The translations under genes were made by a program, and so were the position numbers. This document shows, piece by piece, positions 1 to 7,938 of a DNA stretch of 22,431 nt. The DNA is from Chara braunii (Eukaryota > Streptophyta > Charophyceae > Charales > Characeae): positions 380,905 through 403,335 of the forward strand of contig BFEA01000141.1 in NCBI GenBank assembly GCA_003427395.1. The letters run 5' to 3'. Every line of letters starts with the position of its first letter. The first letter of the stretch is position 1. The notes beneath the pieces were generated by a model. That model was not told where the DNA came from and did not search any database. It saw only the letters and a program-made list of their open reading frames with translations.

Positions 1-349
1 CTTGCAGGTGCGCGGCGGCTTCTTCGTCCTCAGGTCCGCTATGGCGGACTATCTCCTTCGGCTGCCACCTCGGCTATGGCGCATCAGGTCCTGCATGCCA
101 TGGCGCGCGTGGAATAGCGGGTACCAGCTCCGATACCAATGCAATCAGACTCGTTCTCAAACACAATTTTCATGCATGTAAACAGCAACGCAGCGACATG
201 CGCCCACTCAAAACTCAGGGATATGGCTTTCAGACACGAGTTCACTCTCAATTGGCTATGGCGACTTCAACGCCCAAACATCTAACTATTCACATACACT
301 GGATCACCTTGGATATCCCACACGCATCACCCTAACACTCAAACACACA

Positions 350-361
350 CCATAGCTATGG
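350..361. repeat. 12-bp perfect palindrome CCATAGCTATGG, copy 1
   Basis: CCATAGCTATGG equals its own reverse complement. The identical word recurs at 1699-1710. The function is unknown; it could be a dimeric protein-binding site or chance. Confidence 0.5.
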
Positions 362-984
362 CAGCTATCGCTGCATCTAACCTATCGCTATGCTAACTCC
401 CTCTCTCTTGCCCACTGCGTCCTCCCGGCTCATTTGCAGACCTCCTTGCACAAGTCGTTGTGGCAGCGCTTCCGCATGGCTCACGCAGGAATGAATGAAT
501 GGCTGGGCGCTGCCCCTTTATTTATACTTCAGAAACTCGTTGGTCTGCCCTTTGCCATCGGCCCTTGGTGCTCACAGTCCCCCTGTGGTACTTGCTGGAC
601 CGGACTGGGACATACTGGACCTTCCACTGACTGACTGTGGACTCACCGCTATCCTACCGACGTTGTACTGCTGTTGCACTGCGGTTTAGTCCACCACTTG
701 CCTCGCCACTTGACCACTTGCCCACTTGCCTACCTTCTAGAAAGTCTACAGCTAAGCTTTCGGAACTCACTAAGACTTCTACGCTATAGACCTACAGATC
801 GAACCCCTACTGCCTATGGACCTACGACAGACCTACCAACTATCTGTGAATACACAGGTCACAGGTTCAATTCTCGGGATCTATACAGATACTGTACAAA
901 GGTAGGGTGAGGTCTAGGGGTCGAACCCTGGGTACTGCATCCACTACTGCTAAAAGGTGAAAACCGATTCAGTGAAGGGTTGCA

Positions 985-1180
985 GGGGGAAAACACTCGA
1001 GTAGCGGGGGTAGGCCCGCGACACTTAGAGCAGAGGGGGAAAATACTCAAGTAGCAGGTAGGCCGGTACCACTGAAGTAGTGGTAGAAGTGTCGGGTACT
1101 GGAGGCCGAGCAGAAGAAGACAAAAAGTTGGCATTTTTAGAGGCCCAGTAGCGGTAGGATAACGGTAGGCCGGTACCAGT
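985..1180. repeat. Imperfect short tandem/dispersed repeats
   Basis: A GGGGGAAAA(C/T)ACTC(G/A)AGTAG segment begins at 985 and again at 1035, a 50-bp period. A second word, TAGGCCGGTACCA, occurs at 1059-1071 and 1166-1178, each time followed within a few bases by AAGTAG. This looks like an old, diverged tandem array. A related ACTCGAGTAG word occurs near 4468. Confidence 0.45.
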
Positions 1181-1326
1181 CCAAGTAGCCTGGGTCTAGG
1201 GACTGTACGGAGGTTAGCAGAGCCTGCAATGATGTTTCCCCCCGAAAGGGAGGAGGTACCGGTTGCTGGGAGGCCGCTCGGCCTAGGAAGTCACCGCCCA
1301 GGAGGCCGGTAGGCCGCTATATCTCC

Positions 1327-1349
1327 AGGAAGAGCAAAGAGCTCTTCCT
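1327..1349. repeat. Perfect 9-bp inverted repeat (hairpin)
   Basis: AGGAAGAGC at 1327-1335 and GCTCTTCCT at 1341-1349 are exact reverse complements around a 5-nt AAAGA loop. No T-tract follows and no gene ends here, so no terminator role is claimed. Confidence 0.55.
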
Positions 1350-1580
1350 CATTTGCGGTGTGCAAGGATTGGCGACATGCTGCTGGAGCGCAGCGTTGGA
1401 CTGAGGCAGCGCTGCTTGGAGAGTGGCGGGGCATTTACCTGGCTATGGTAGACACCGTCTTCATCACCTTGTTGGGCGCTGCATCTGGAAGGCCGAAGTT
1501 GGGGTAGTGCGGCACCAAGGAAGCTTGAGGCAGAGTCAGGCATGGCGGACCAGTCAGCAGCGGCATAGCTGCTCTGCGTT

Positions 1581-1637
1581 GTCCTTTGGACATCAGCGCA
1601 GCACCATAGGTGCTTTGGGTCGTCCTTTGGACGTCAG
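1581..1637. repeat. Pair of 16-bp direct repeats
   Basis: GTCCTTTGGACATCAG (1581-1596) and GTCCTTTGGACGTCAG (1622-1637) differ at one base. Each contains the small inverted repeat GTCC-TTT-GGAC. No coding context was recognised. Confidence 0.5.
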
Positions 1638-1784
1638 GGCAAGACCCTCCTTAGTCCGCCATAGCCTATGCATGAGAGAGGAGGCTGAAGGAGGGAAGCC
1701 ATAGCTATGGTGACCTGGTTGTTGTTGTTGAGTTGAGCCAGCAGTAAGAGGGAACTTCGGATATTGATTCTGGTTCATCCATTC

Positions 1785-1802
1785 ATTATTATTATTATTA
1801 TT
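1785..1802. repeat. (ATT)6 microsatellite
   Basis: Six perfect ATT units, 95 bp upstream of a TTC microsatellite, in an otherwise non-coding stretch. Confidence 0.85.
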
Positions 1803-1889
1803 GAGAGAAGAATAAGATTGGTGAAAAGAAGGAGGAGGAGGAAGGTGGAGAGAGAAGGGGGAATTGTCATTGGTCCTGCTGATGTACAT

Positions 1890-1922
1890 CTTCTTCTTCT
1901 TCTTCTTCTTCTTCTTCTTCTT
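1890..1922. repeat. (TTC)n microsatellite
   Basis: About eleven uninterrupted TTC units. They make artificial poly-Lys and poly-Leu open frames on the two strands, which I do not count as genes. Confidence 0.9.
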
Positions 1923-2056
1923 TCTCTCTCCTCTGGTCGTTATCTCTTTGCAAGTGTTTTCATTTCCTTCGCAATTGGGTGGCATTGTCTTTCATTGTGA
2001 ATTTGCACTTGGGAAATGACCAGGATCGTAACAATTGTAAAAATTCAAGGAAGAAA

Positions 2057-2239
2057 TTCAGACTAAAAAGAGGACATCTCTCTGTGGATGGTAAGGGGGG
2101 TCTACCTCCACTAAGAGTAGTATGTGGTAAAGAGAGACAGTTAGAGATAATTGTTGCTTTACATGAGGGGGTTGCTGGTGGCCACATGCTGAGGCAACTT
2201 ACTCTAAGACTGTCAAACTATACTTATGGCCTGGCATGA
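2057..2239 (+). pseudogene. Integrase N-terminal zinc-binding (HHCC) fragment
   Basis: This frame carries the lead-in to an integrase: a GLPPLRVV segment, then His at 2162-2164 and a second His in a GGH motif at 2183-2185. The two zinc-binding cysteines of the HHCC motif lie in another frame at about 2269 and 2278 (C-x2-C, followed by QK). Translation of the +1-register frame from about 2187 resumes the expected run up to WPGM, so a single-base indel at about 2184-2190 splits the domain. HHCC folds bind zinc and help integrase multimerise on LTR ends. This is a broken fragment and not an independent gene. Confidence 0.7.
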
Positions 2240-2955
2240 GAGACATGATTTTCAGATTTTGTAAATCATGTGTGTTATGCCAGAAGAGGTCTACCACAAA
2301 AATGATTGAGCCCCTATTTCCCACCATTTTGGTAGAGCCAGGCAGTAGAGTTCATTTAGATCTCATCACCATGCCATTAGGCAAGGGCGGGATGAGATAT
2401 ATATTGAACATGAGAGATAATTTTTCTGGATATGTTGAGGCAAAAACTCTGAAAAGGAAGACAGCCGAGCAAGTGGCTGACTGGATAGAGGAAGTCTACC
2501 TCAGATATCCTTTTATCAGAGAGTTTGTCTCAGACAGAGGATCAGAGTTCAAAAATGAGATTGTGAGGAGAACCACACTTAGATTGGGTGTCAGAATTCG
2601 GTATGTGACTACTTACCATCCTCAAACGAATGCACCTGTTGAAAGAAGTCACAAAACTTTGAAAGACTCATTGGCCAAGTGGTGTGAAGGAAATCTTAGT
2701 AACTGGCCAAAAGTGTTAAGGGTTGTTGTATATGCTGAGAACATAACAGTCAAAAGGACTACTGGCTATGCTCCATTTACTTTGTGGTACCTATTGAAAA
2801 CATTGTCAAGACATGGTCGAGTCAAGAAAGTGACAGAGACTATTCTAATAGAGCTCCTCCAGATCAGAATGAGACAAATATTTGAAGTTGATCAGCCAGT
2901 GATGAATGCTGCTGAGAGAATGACATCCAACAGATTATCAGATCAAGAGAGATAG
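2236..2955 (+). pseudogene. Ty3/gypsy integrase catalytic core (DD35E)
   Basis: The 239-residue frame begins inside the protein, just after the frameshifted HHCC half, so its first Met is not the true start. Residues 9-16 contain the C-x2-C pair. The RNase H-fold core (rve family) keeps all three metal-binding residues: Asp42 (HLDLI), Asp100 (SDRG) and Glu136 (PVER), with exactly 35 residues between the last two. The HPQTN motif before Glu136 is typical. The protein joins reverse-transcribed element DNA to the host genome. The frame ends at a TAG (2953-2955), after which the same frame stays open into the C-terminal domain, so this is a premature stop. The catalytic triad is intact, but the flanking domains are broken. 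Confidence 0.85.
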
Positions 2956-3211
2956 AACAAGAAAAGATATATAAGAAAAGAGAAACTGAAAGTTGTAGAT
3001 GTTGTCCTTCTGTTCGACAGTTCTCTCGAGACACAATGGACTAAAAGGTTGGAAGGCAGAAGACAAAGTTTATGAGATTTCAGAGATGGATGGATCCAGG
3101 GTTCACGACATGGTATCAGGGTCAAGGCTTCGTAAGTTCATTTTCAGAGATCCTGATTTGATTCCTACAGTGATCTCAAAGAGGGGAAAGAAAGGTCGGT
3201 CATCCAGGTGA
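2956..3211 (+). pseudogene. Integrase C-terminal domain, frameshifted remnant
   Basis: Frame 1 continues after the TAG with a basic stretch and then VVDVVLLFDSSLETQW, ending near 3071. The match then jumps to frame 2 (KVYEISEMDGS... SGSRLRKFIFRDP), giving the usual strand pattern of gypsy integrase C-terminal domains (DLVLL, W..L, YxIxEMDG, RLKxFF). The switch point is about 3040-3055. This small beta-barrel normally binds DNA non-specifically. The 3' end of the element is probably close, but no polypurine tract and LTR pair could be fixed. Confidence 0.6.
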
Positions 3212-3558
3212 GAGAATAGTTCCCGAGAACTGAAAAAAAAAGTATAGTAAGACAATGAGACAGCAAGACTGAATTTTCAGCAGACTGTGATCGTCCTTGC
3301 ATGGTCAATTCAGCATTTCAGTTTTCTACATGTCGGTTAATTTTCTGTTTCAGCAAGCAACAAAGCTAATGAGACTATGTTTCTGATGCAGTGCTACAGT
3401 CGGACCATGAGTGCTAAGTCCTTGAGAGTGGGGAAATAATCGTGAGATACAGTTCTTGTGAGCATTGACGCAGTGTCAAAGGTCTGAGAGACTCATGCCT
3501 GTAGCACATCAGAAGATGTGATCAATATTATTCTTATGATAAATAGAGAAGCATGATG
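3212..3558. other. Gene-free stretch downstream of integrase remnant
   Basis: No open frame or motif stands out. It could be an untranslated part of element A or of its LTR, but I found no matching copy upstream. Confidence 0.35.
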
Positions 3559-3750
3559 GGCATAAAGAAGTTCAGTTTTGTTTGATCGAGAGTTGACAGC
3601 AGAAGGACTTCGTGTCTCTTGACTAAGTTGTCCATCCAAGAAATTCAGATGAGGACAGGCATAAAGAAGTTCAACTTTACTTGACTGAGAGTTGTCAGTA
3701 GAGGGACTTCGTGTTTTTTAACTAAGTTGCCTGTCTTCACTCAGATGAGG
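3559..3750. repeat. Tandem duplication, 99-bp period
   Basis: Copy 1 (3559-3653) and copy 2 (3658-3750) both begin GGCATAAAGAAGTTCA, share GAGAGTTG.CAG.AGA/GGGACTTCGTGT and a .ACTAAGTTG segment, and end CAGATGAGG. Substitutions are frequent, so the duplication is old. It leads directly into a region of short GGGACGTCTC-like motifs. Confidence 0.7.
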
Positions 3751-3753
3751 GAA

Positions 3754-4590
3754 GGGACCTCTCTGAGATCAACATTTCAGCATTTCCTTGGGACCGACGG
3801 GACGTCTCATGGAAGAGAAATTCCCAGCTGAGGGAAGGGACCTCTCAGCACTGAGCATCCTTCTTGAGGCTGAAGGGAGGTCTCTGGTAAGAAGGGCTTG
3901 GTGCTGGTTATCATGTTGTTGTTCAGTGCCTCTTGAGACTGAAGGGACGTCTCTTGAGAAATGTTTGTCCTGTTATGGGGCATGGGCAGTCTGCTTGTAG
4001 GTTATGATATGCTTGTCTGATTGTCTGTGCCTGGGGTCTTCTTCTCTAACCTAAGGATGCATTGATTGTCGGGGCCAGCCAGAGCCTTACCGCAGTAGGT
4101 TGCAATCTGGTGGGGTCAGCAGGCCCCCGACGCGAGTGTCGAATTCTGTAGTCGACTGAGGCTAAGACTCCGGGGGTCTGGCCTATGAGGTCGAAAGGGG
4201 TCAGCTGGAACGCTACCGCAGTCAGAGGATGCAATCCAGTAAGGTTCGCCAGAGCCTTGAATCGTAGTTAGACCGGGTCCTACGTTCAAAAATCTGGGCG
4301 GGGCAGCCAACGCCCTTGGCCAAAAACTGGTGGGTGAGTCGGTCCCCGACCGCAGTGGTCAAATCCGGGTTCGGGCAGTTTGACTGACGGGAGGTCTACT
4401 GTCACAAGGTGACCAGACCCGCTATAGTTTGGGTGTCCTGGCGAGAGTGCCAAAGGGCTGTCATACTCGAGTAGTGGGTATGCTGGTCCTGACCTGGAAG
4501 CAGGTCAAAGGGGCTGTCAAGACAAATGGTCTGACTAGTCNTGGCCTGAGGCGGGCCGAATGAGGTATGTCAGACTGACGGGACGTCTGT
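3754..4590. repeat. Seven dispersed copies of a GGGAC(G/C)TCTC motif
   Basis: Related 11-mers occur at 3754, 3799, 3837, 3875, 3944, 4389 and 4580, reading GGGACCTCTCT, GGGACGTCTCA, GGGACCTCTCA, GGGAGGTCTCT, GGGACGTCTCT, GGGAGGTCTAC and GGGACGTCTGT. Most are preceded by CTGA(A/C) or GA(A/C). The first five lie within about 200 bp. They may be remnants of a tandem repeat or clustered binding sites. Confidence 0.55.
4076..4375. repeat. Diverged repeats around an ACCGCAGT word
   Basis: TACCGCAGT followed by TGCAATC(T/C)(G/A)GT occurs near 4088 and near 4214, and ACCGCAGTGGTCAAATCC occurs near 4350. CCAGAGCCTT(A/G) occurs near 4079 and 4249. This looks like an old tandem expansion. No coding function was recognised. 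Confidence 0.45.
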
Positions 4591-5138
4591 CATTCCTGGC
4601 CGGCGGTGGGCCGAAATCAAGGCAATCAATAACTCTTGGGTGTGAGGATTTGTCTTGCTGTGCTTTATTATTATTATTTTTTTTTTTTTGTTTTTATTCT
4701 GGGTTTTATTTTTGTTTACTTGTTGCTTGGCTGATAACTGTTGTGGGGCCTGCTTGCGGGGGCGTAGTTGTTGTCTGTGGGACTCGCTATTTTGCAGATA
4801 CACAAAGATTTATCCGAAGTTCCCAGACCAGAGCAAAGAGAAAGGGTTTTGGTATCCCTTTCCTTCTATCAGAGAAGTTGAGATGCCTCTCTCAGGCCAG
4901 AGAAAGAAAACAGGGTTTGGTATCCCCTGAGTCACATGAGAAGTTGAGAAGATATCTCACTCTGGCCGGAAAACAGGAAAAGGGTTTGGTATGCCCTACT
5001 CCCAGCATGGCAGACTGGATGAGTACCGAAGACATTGATATCAGACTGACAGTGCTTCAGAATTTTGCAGCCAAGATGAAGGTTGAGGTGCCCTTTTTAT
5101 GCTGTAAATTCGGACTGAGGACGGGTTCAGAATGGTAA
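4560..5138 (+). CDS. Weak hypothetical ORF containing a 69-bp tandem repeat
   Basis: This ATG-initiated frame of 192 codons matches no family I recognise. Residues about 35-72 are strongly hydrophobic, but they are largely produced by an ATT/poly-T microsatellite, so a real membrane segment is doubtful. Residues 96-147 come from a 69-bp repeat (23 residues per unit: GFGIP/GLVSP/GLVCP followed by an EKLR segment). The C-terminal part (MADWMSTEDIDIRLTVLQNF) has normal protein composition and might be the only genuine coding piece. No neighbour suggests an operon-like role. It is most likely a decayed or accidental frame. Confidence 0.2.
   Translation: MRYVRLTGRLSFLAGGGPKSRQSITLGCEDLSCCALLLLFFFFCFYSGFYFCLLVAWLITVVGPACGGVVVVCGTRYFADTQRFIRSSQTRAKRKGFGIPFLLSEKLRCLSQARERKQGLVSPESHEKLRRYLTLAGKQEKGLVCPTPSMADWMSTEDIDIRLTVLQNFAAKMKVEVPFLCCKFGLRTGSEW
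4800..5000. repeat. 69-bp tandem repeat, about three copies
   Basis: GGGTTT(T)GGTAT(C/G)CCC begins at 4844, 4913 and 4982, exactly 69 bp apart. Each unit also contains GAGAAGTTGAGA and a (C/T)TC..GGCC(A/G)GA segment. A partial unit (CCAGACCAGAGCAAAGAGAAA) precedes the first. The period is a multiple of three, so the frame stays open. Confidence 0.75.
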
Positions 5139-5327
5139 GAGATTAAAACCAGCAGCAAGTCAGAAAATGAAAAATATAATCCTTCTTAAATTCATTTGGT
5201 GGCTGACAAGCGGCCTGGTTCACAACGAACCTGCATCCCCAGCTTTAAGGTGTTCAAACTCTTGAGCCAGAGACGCTATGAGATATGGAAAGGATTGAGA
5301 GGTTAACGAGAAAGAAGGTTCAGAGGC

Positions 5328-5786
5328 TTAGGTTTCGTGCTTATATAGAAGATAAAAGACAATCATGGACTCAACTTGAAGTAAGACGAGGAGGAAGAGA
5401 ATACAAGAAAGGGTACAACCGTTAGTATGAGAAGAGGGAGAGATTGCGCATGGGGTAGAAGATGGCGGAACCGGTACTAGGGCCCTACTAACTGTGGGAG
5501 AGGTAGGGGCCCTAGGAGTATATTGAGGGGAAGAAGTACTGGGCGCGCCGTAACGTGCTTCAATTTTTTTCCGGAAATACTCCATTCTGTCTGGGGATGG
5601 AGTTCTTTCGTACCACATTGGCGACAAGTGGCGAGGGTAAGGCCGCGAATGAGCACCATAGCCACGTGGCTCGTCCTCCTCCTCCTCCGAACTATATTCA
5701 CGTCGCGCACGAGCCGGCGGCTCTTCGCGCGCTTTCCCTGTTCTTCCACCCCTTCCTCTTCCCTGTCCCCTACGAGCCTCAGGCAT
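5328..5786 (-). CDS. Possible RG-rich/acidic protein (retroelement gag N-terminus?)
   Basis: The minus-strand ATG at 5786-5784 opens 152 codons; the frame continues 12 codons upstream without an ATG. The N-terminus is rich in Arg-Gly (RGQGRGRGG), followed by an acidic block (SSEEEEDEP), a Pro/Ser/Arg/Tyr-rich segment and a helical-looking RMEYFRKKIEARYG. After about residue 90 it becomes Pro/Ser-rich, and it ends in a hydrophobic stretch that may be out-of-gene sequence. RG-rich N-termini with acidic blocks occur in RNA-binding proteins and in some gypsy gag proteins. No domain is recognised, and nothing downstream on this strand resembles pol. The call rests on composition and length only. 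Confidence 0.3.
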   Translation of the reverse strand: MPEARRGQGRGRGGRTGKAREEPPARARREYSSEEEEDEPRGYGAHSRPYPRHLSPMWYERTPSPDRMEYFRKKIEARYGAPSTSSPQYTPRAPTSPTVSRALVPVPPSSTPCAISPSSHTNGCTLSCILFLLVLLQVESMIVFYLLYKHET

Positions 5787-5829
5787 GGTGAAGAGAGCAG
5801 CCAGGAAGAAAGAAAAAGACAAAGGAGGT

Positions 5830-7220
5830 CGTACTAAAGATGGAGATTGGGAAGAAAACTGAGGGCCTATTATTAGAAAGAGAGAAGAAGTGTTGCGGCG
5901 GAAGCAAAAGTGATGAATTGCAAAAGAAAAGAGAAGGGAATTAATTGCGCAGATCGCACGAGATAGCTGCGAGCGGTAAGAAAGAAAGCGTTAGCGCTGT
6001 AAGAACGTGAAAATCCAGTTAGGGCAGAAACTGCAATACGGACTTCGCCGCGAGTCGCAACGAAAAGAAGTAGATGTATTACCAACGCGGGCTATTTTAT
6101 ACCTGCTGCATATGCGTTCTGACCCATCGGGGACGCTGGGTGGGGGGTTGGTATCATGTCGGAGGACACGGTGTCCCGACCCTCCTCTGCGTACCAAGTC
6201 CCTGCTCGGAATCAGTCTTTTACAGACGTCGCGGCCAGTAGGCAAGTTTCCGAACCTCTACGATCTCTAGTACCCGGGCTGTACCTTGGCGTGGACCGGT
6301 CCGGTTGGTGCCTTGCCTCAACAAAAAGAGAGGGTGCGCCACAGAGCTTTCCTTTGGTCCACGCAGGCCCGGCGCCCTGCTGTACAGCAGAGCACTACCG
6401 CCCTGTAGTTGTGGTAGCCGGCGGGTTCGCCCTGGGACGCGAAGGTGAAAAGACCGGCGCTGTCATTTCTACTGCGCGCCGATCGCGCCCTAGTCGGGTT
6501 ATGGGTTAGGTGCGTAGGTTCGTTGTTACCGTTGAATAAAAAAGGGGGCAAAAGAAGAAGAAAGAAAAAGAAAAGCAGGGATAAGAAGAGAAAGGGGAAG
6601 TCAAGTGTCAGATCTGTGCGTAGATTTGGACCCTCGCTTTAGTTTGGGGTGATCTAGTGATCTCTGACCGCTGCGGTGTTATGATTTCCCTTCTTTTCCT
6701 ATTCCGTTTTTTTTTATTTATTATTATTATTACTATCATTATTAATTTCTCTCAGTTTCCTTCGGTCTATCACTTCGCGGGAAGGCCAACGGTTCAAATT
6801 TCGAAGTGCGGCTACAGTCTGTGCCCCAGACTGATTTGTCCTGTCTTTCCTATACCGACGGTTGGGAGGCTCGATCGGGCGACGCGCGGTAGGACCCCAA
6901 AAGAGGGGCGACCCGCGGCCGCATCAGTAGGAAGCCTATCACCCCTGAAGAGGGCCATAAGCCCCCTCCTTACCATCGGATACGGGCACCCGATAGGGGT
7001 AGGCCGACGGTTTGTTTTGAAGTGAAAGGTGCGTTGTCGGTATTCCGTTATGGGACCACACAGTGTCAAGCCTGCGGTAATGAGCCTTACCCATTGGCGT
7101 CTCGCCTTTCTTTTTCCCCTTCTTGTGTAATTTGCTTTAATTTATTAATAAAAATTATAGAATATTAGAGTACAGAAGTCTGAAAAATACTCGAGACTCT
7201 CGTTCAGAACACAGGGGTCA
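5830..7220. other. Gene-free region with purine-rich and AT microsatellite tracts
   Basis: I see no supportable gene. The stretch holds a purine-rich tract (about 6535-6602), a T-rich/ATT microsatellite (about 6707-6745), and an AATAAA word at 7147-7152. Short open frames on both strands lack motifs. Confidence 0.4.
6707..6745. repeat. T-rich / (ATT)n microsatellite
   Basis: A T9 run is followed by TTATT-type triplets (ATTATTATTATTACTATCATTATTAAT). Confidence 0.75.
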
Positions 7221-7224
7221 CGAT

Positions 7225-7938
7225 ATGGAGAGAGCCTATAAAAGAGAAAAGAGGTTGGCTATCACAGAGAAAACGGTGGGTGTCCGCGGGTTATTTCGTC
7301 GCCTTGATGCCGCTAGTCTGGTGCCAGAGGCCAGAGTAGTGAGTGCTAGCGTGAGCCATTCGAGTGTGTGCACTTGGGAACGAGGTTTGGCTATCGGAGT
7401 GGATATGGCGGACCGAAATGGCCTGCGCGGTTGCAGGCCGAGATATATGAAGTATTCCTGGATGTGGGAGAGAGAGGACGAGAAGGGCACTGTAGTGGAA
7501 ACTATATTGACCTACGATAAGCCTGACGGGGAGGTGAGGCTAAGAGTTAACGTGTGTGGCGGTAGGGAGCAGGAAATGAGGAGGGANGAAGGACTGCAGG
7601 CCGCGGTTACCGAGGCGCGCAACANGGCCGAGCGGAGGTGCANGCGAGATGGGGTGACTGCGAGTATACGGGTAANGGTCACCTACCATGAGGACGACTC
7701 GTCNACTGGGACCACGACAAGGGAGGTACANCACAACGATAGGGACTCGGAAGGAGAGTNGGAAATGAGCGATGAAGAGGCAGATGTCCAGTCNTGGCAT
7801 GGGNTGGACCAGATCCGCCGAAACCACCCGCTNGCGGGACCAGTAGAGGACGGGCCCGAGGCNAGTTCGGCCCAGGGCAGAGCGAGGCCAACAGGGGCAA
7901 GACCATTGAACGCGGGGGCTAGTAGAGTGCNGGACTGA
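7225..7938 (+). CDS. Hypothetical charged protein (module shared with 10839 ORF)
   Basis: The frame opens at ATG 7225 (237 codons). A more likely start is ATG 7405 (residue 61, MADRNGLRG), because a canonical TATAAAAG lies at 7237-7244, inside the longer frame and 160 bp upstream of 7405. No named family is recognised. Residues 77-110 (YSWMWERED...TYDKPDGEVRLRV) are followed by a helical-looking stretch, then VTYHEDDS and a Thr-rich strand near 165. The remainder is acidic and disordered (EMSDEEADVQ), then Pro/Arg-rich. Twelve ambiguous bases fall inside, giving X residues, which suggests the consensus came from several similar copies. The 100-168 region can be aligned with the protein at 10839. 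The function is unknown; a gene from a multicopy element is plausible. Confidence 0.4.
   Translation: MERAYKREKRLAITEKTVGVRGLFRRLDAASLVPEARVVSASVSHSSVCTWERGLAIGVDMADRNGLRGCRPRYMKYSWMWEREDEKGTVVETILTYDKPDGEVRLRVNVCGGREQEMRRXEGLQAAVTEARNXAERRCXRDGVTASIRVXVTYHEDDSXTGTTTREVXHNDRDSEGEXEMSDEEADVQXWHGXDQIRRNHPXAGPVEDGPEXSSAQGRARPTGARPLNAGASRVXD
7237..7244 (+). promoter_or_regulatory. TATA box candidate TATAAAAG
   Basis: A perfect TATAAAAG, 160 bp upstream of the in-frame ATG at 7405. If used, transcription would begin about 30 bp downstream, making 7405 rather than 7225 the usable start. No other promoter element was identified. Confidence 0.35.

Larger units (their letters stand above)
1..1326. 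other. No gene recognised; short dispersed repeats
   Basis: I see no supportable gene here. Open frames are under 95 codons and mostly lack ATG starts or recognisable motifs. The stretch contains recurrent CTATGGC words (around 38, 73, 253 and 355), a 6-bp-arm inverted repeat with a 4-nt centre at 34-49, and imperfect short repeats between 985 and 1180. It is best read as intergenic or decayed repeat DNA. A non-coding RNA or a spliced exon cannot be excluded from sequence alone. Confidence 0.5.
2057..3170 (+). mobile_element. Ty3/gypsy-type retrotransposon remnant A (3' pol)
   Basis: Only the integrase end of a pol polyprotein is present: the HHCC zinc-binding region, the DD35E core and a degenerate C-terminal domain, in three consecutive frame segments. 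No gag, protease, reverse transcriptase or RNase H was found upstream, and no flanking LTR pair was identified. The integrase differs clearly from that of the second element downstream (different residues after the first Asp and a different C-terminal region), so the two come from different gypsy lineages. It is a dead copy carrying frameshifts and an in-frame TAG. Confidence 0.8.

Noticed and set aside
840-930. GGTTCAATTCTC and GGGTCGAACCCT words resembling tRNA T-arms
   Set aside because: No acceptor stem, D-arm or anticodon arm can be paired at the required distances on either strand.
1593-1985. Minus-strand ORF with poly-Lys and poly-Asn
   Set aside because: It is created by the (TTC)n and (ATT)n microsatellites.
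3110-3124. TGGTATCAGGGTC, resembling a plant tRNA-iMet primer-binding site
   Set aside because: It lies inside the integrase C-terminal coding remnant, where the bases are explained by the protein (VSGSRLRKF), not at the edge of an LTR.
6149-6162. TGGTATCATGTCGG, partial match to a tRNA-iMet primer-binding site
   Set aside because: Only the first eight or nine bases match, and no LTR end or gag on this strand follows.
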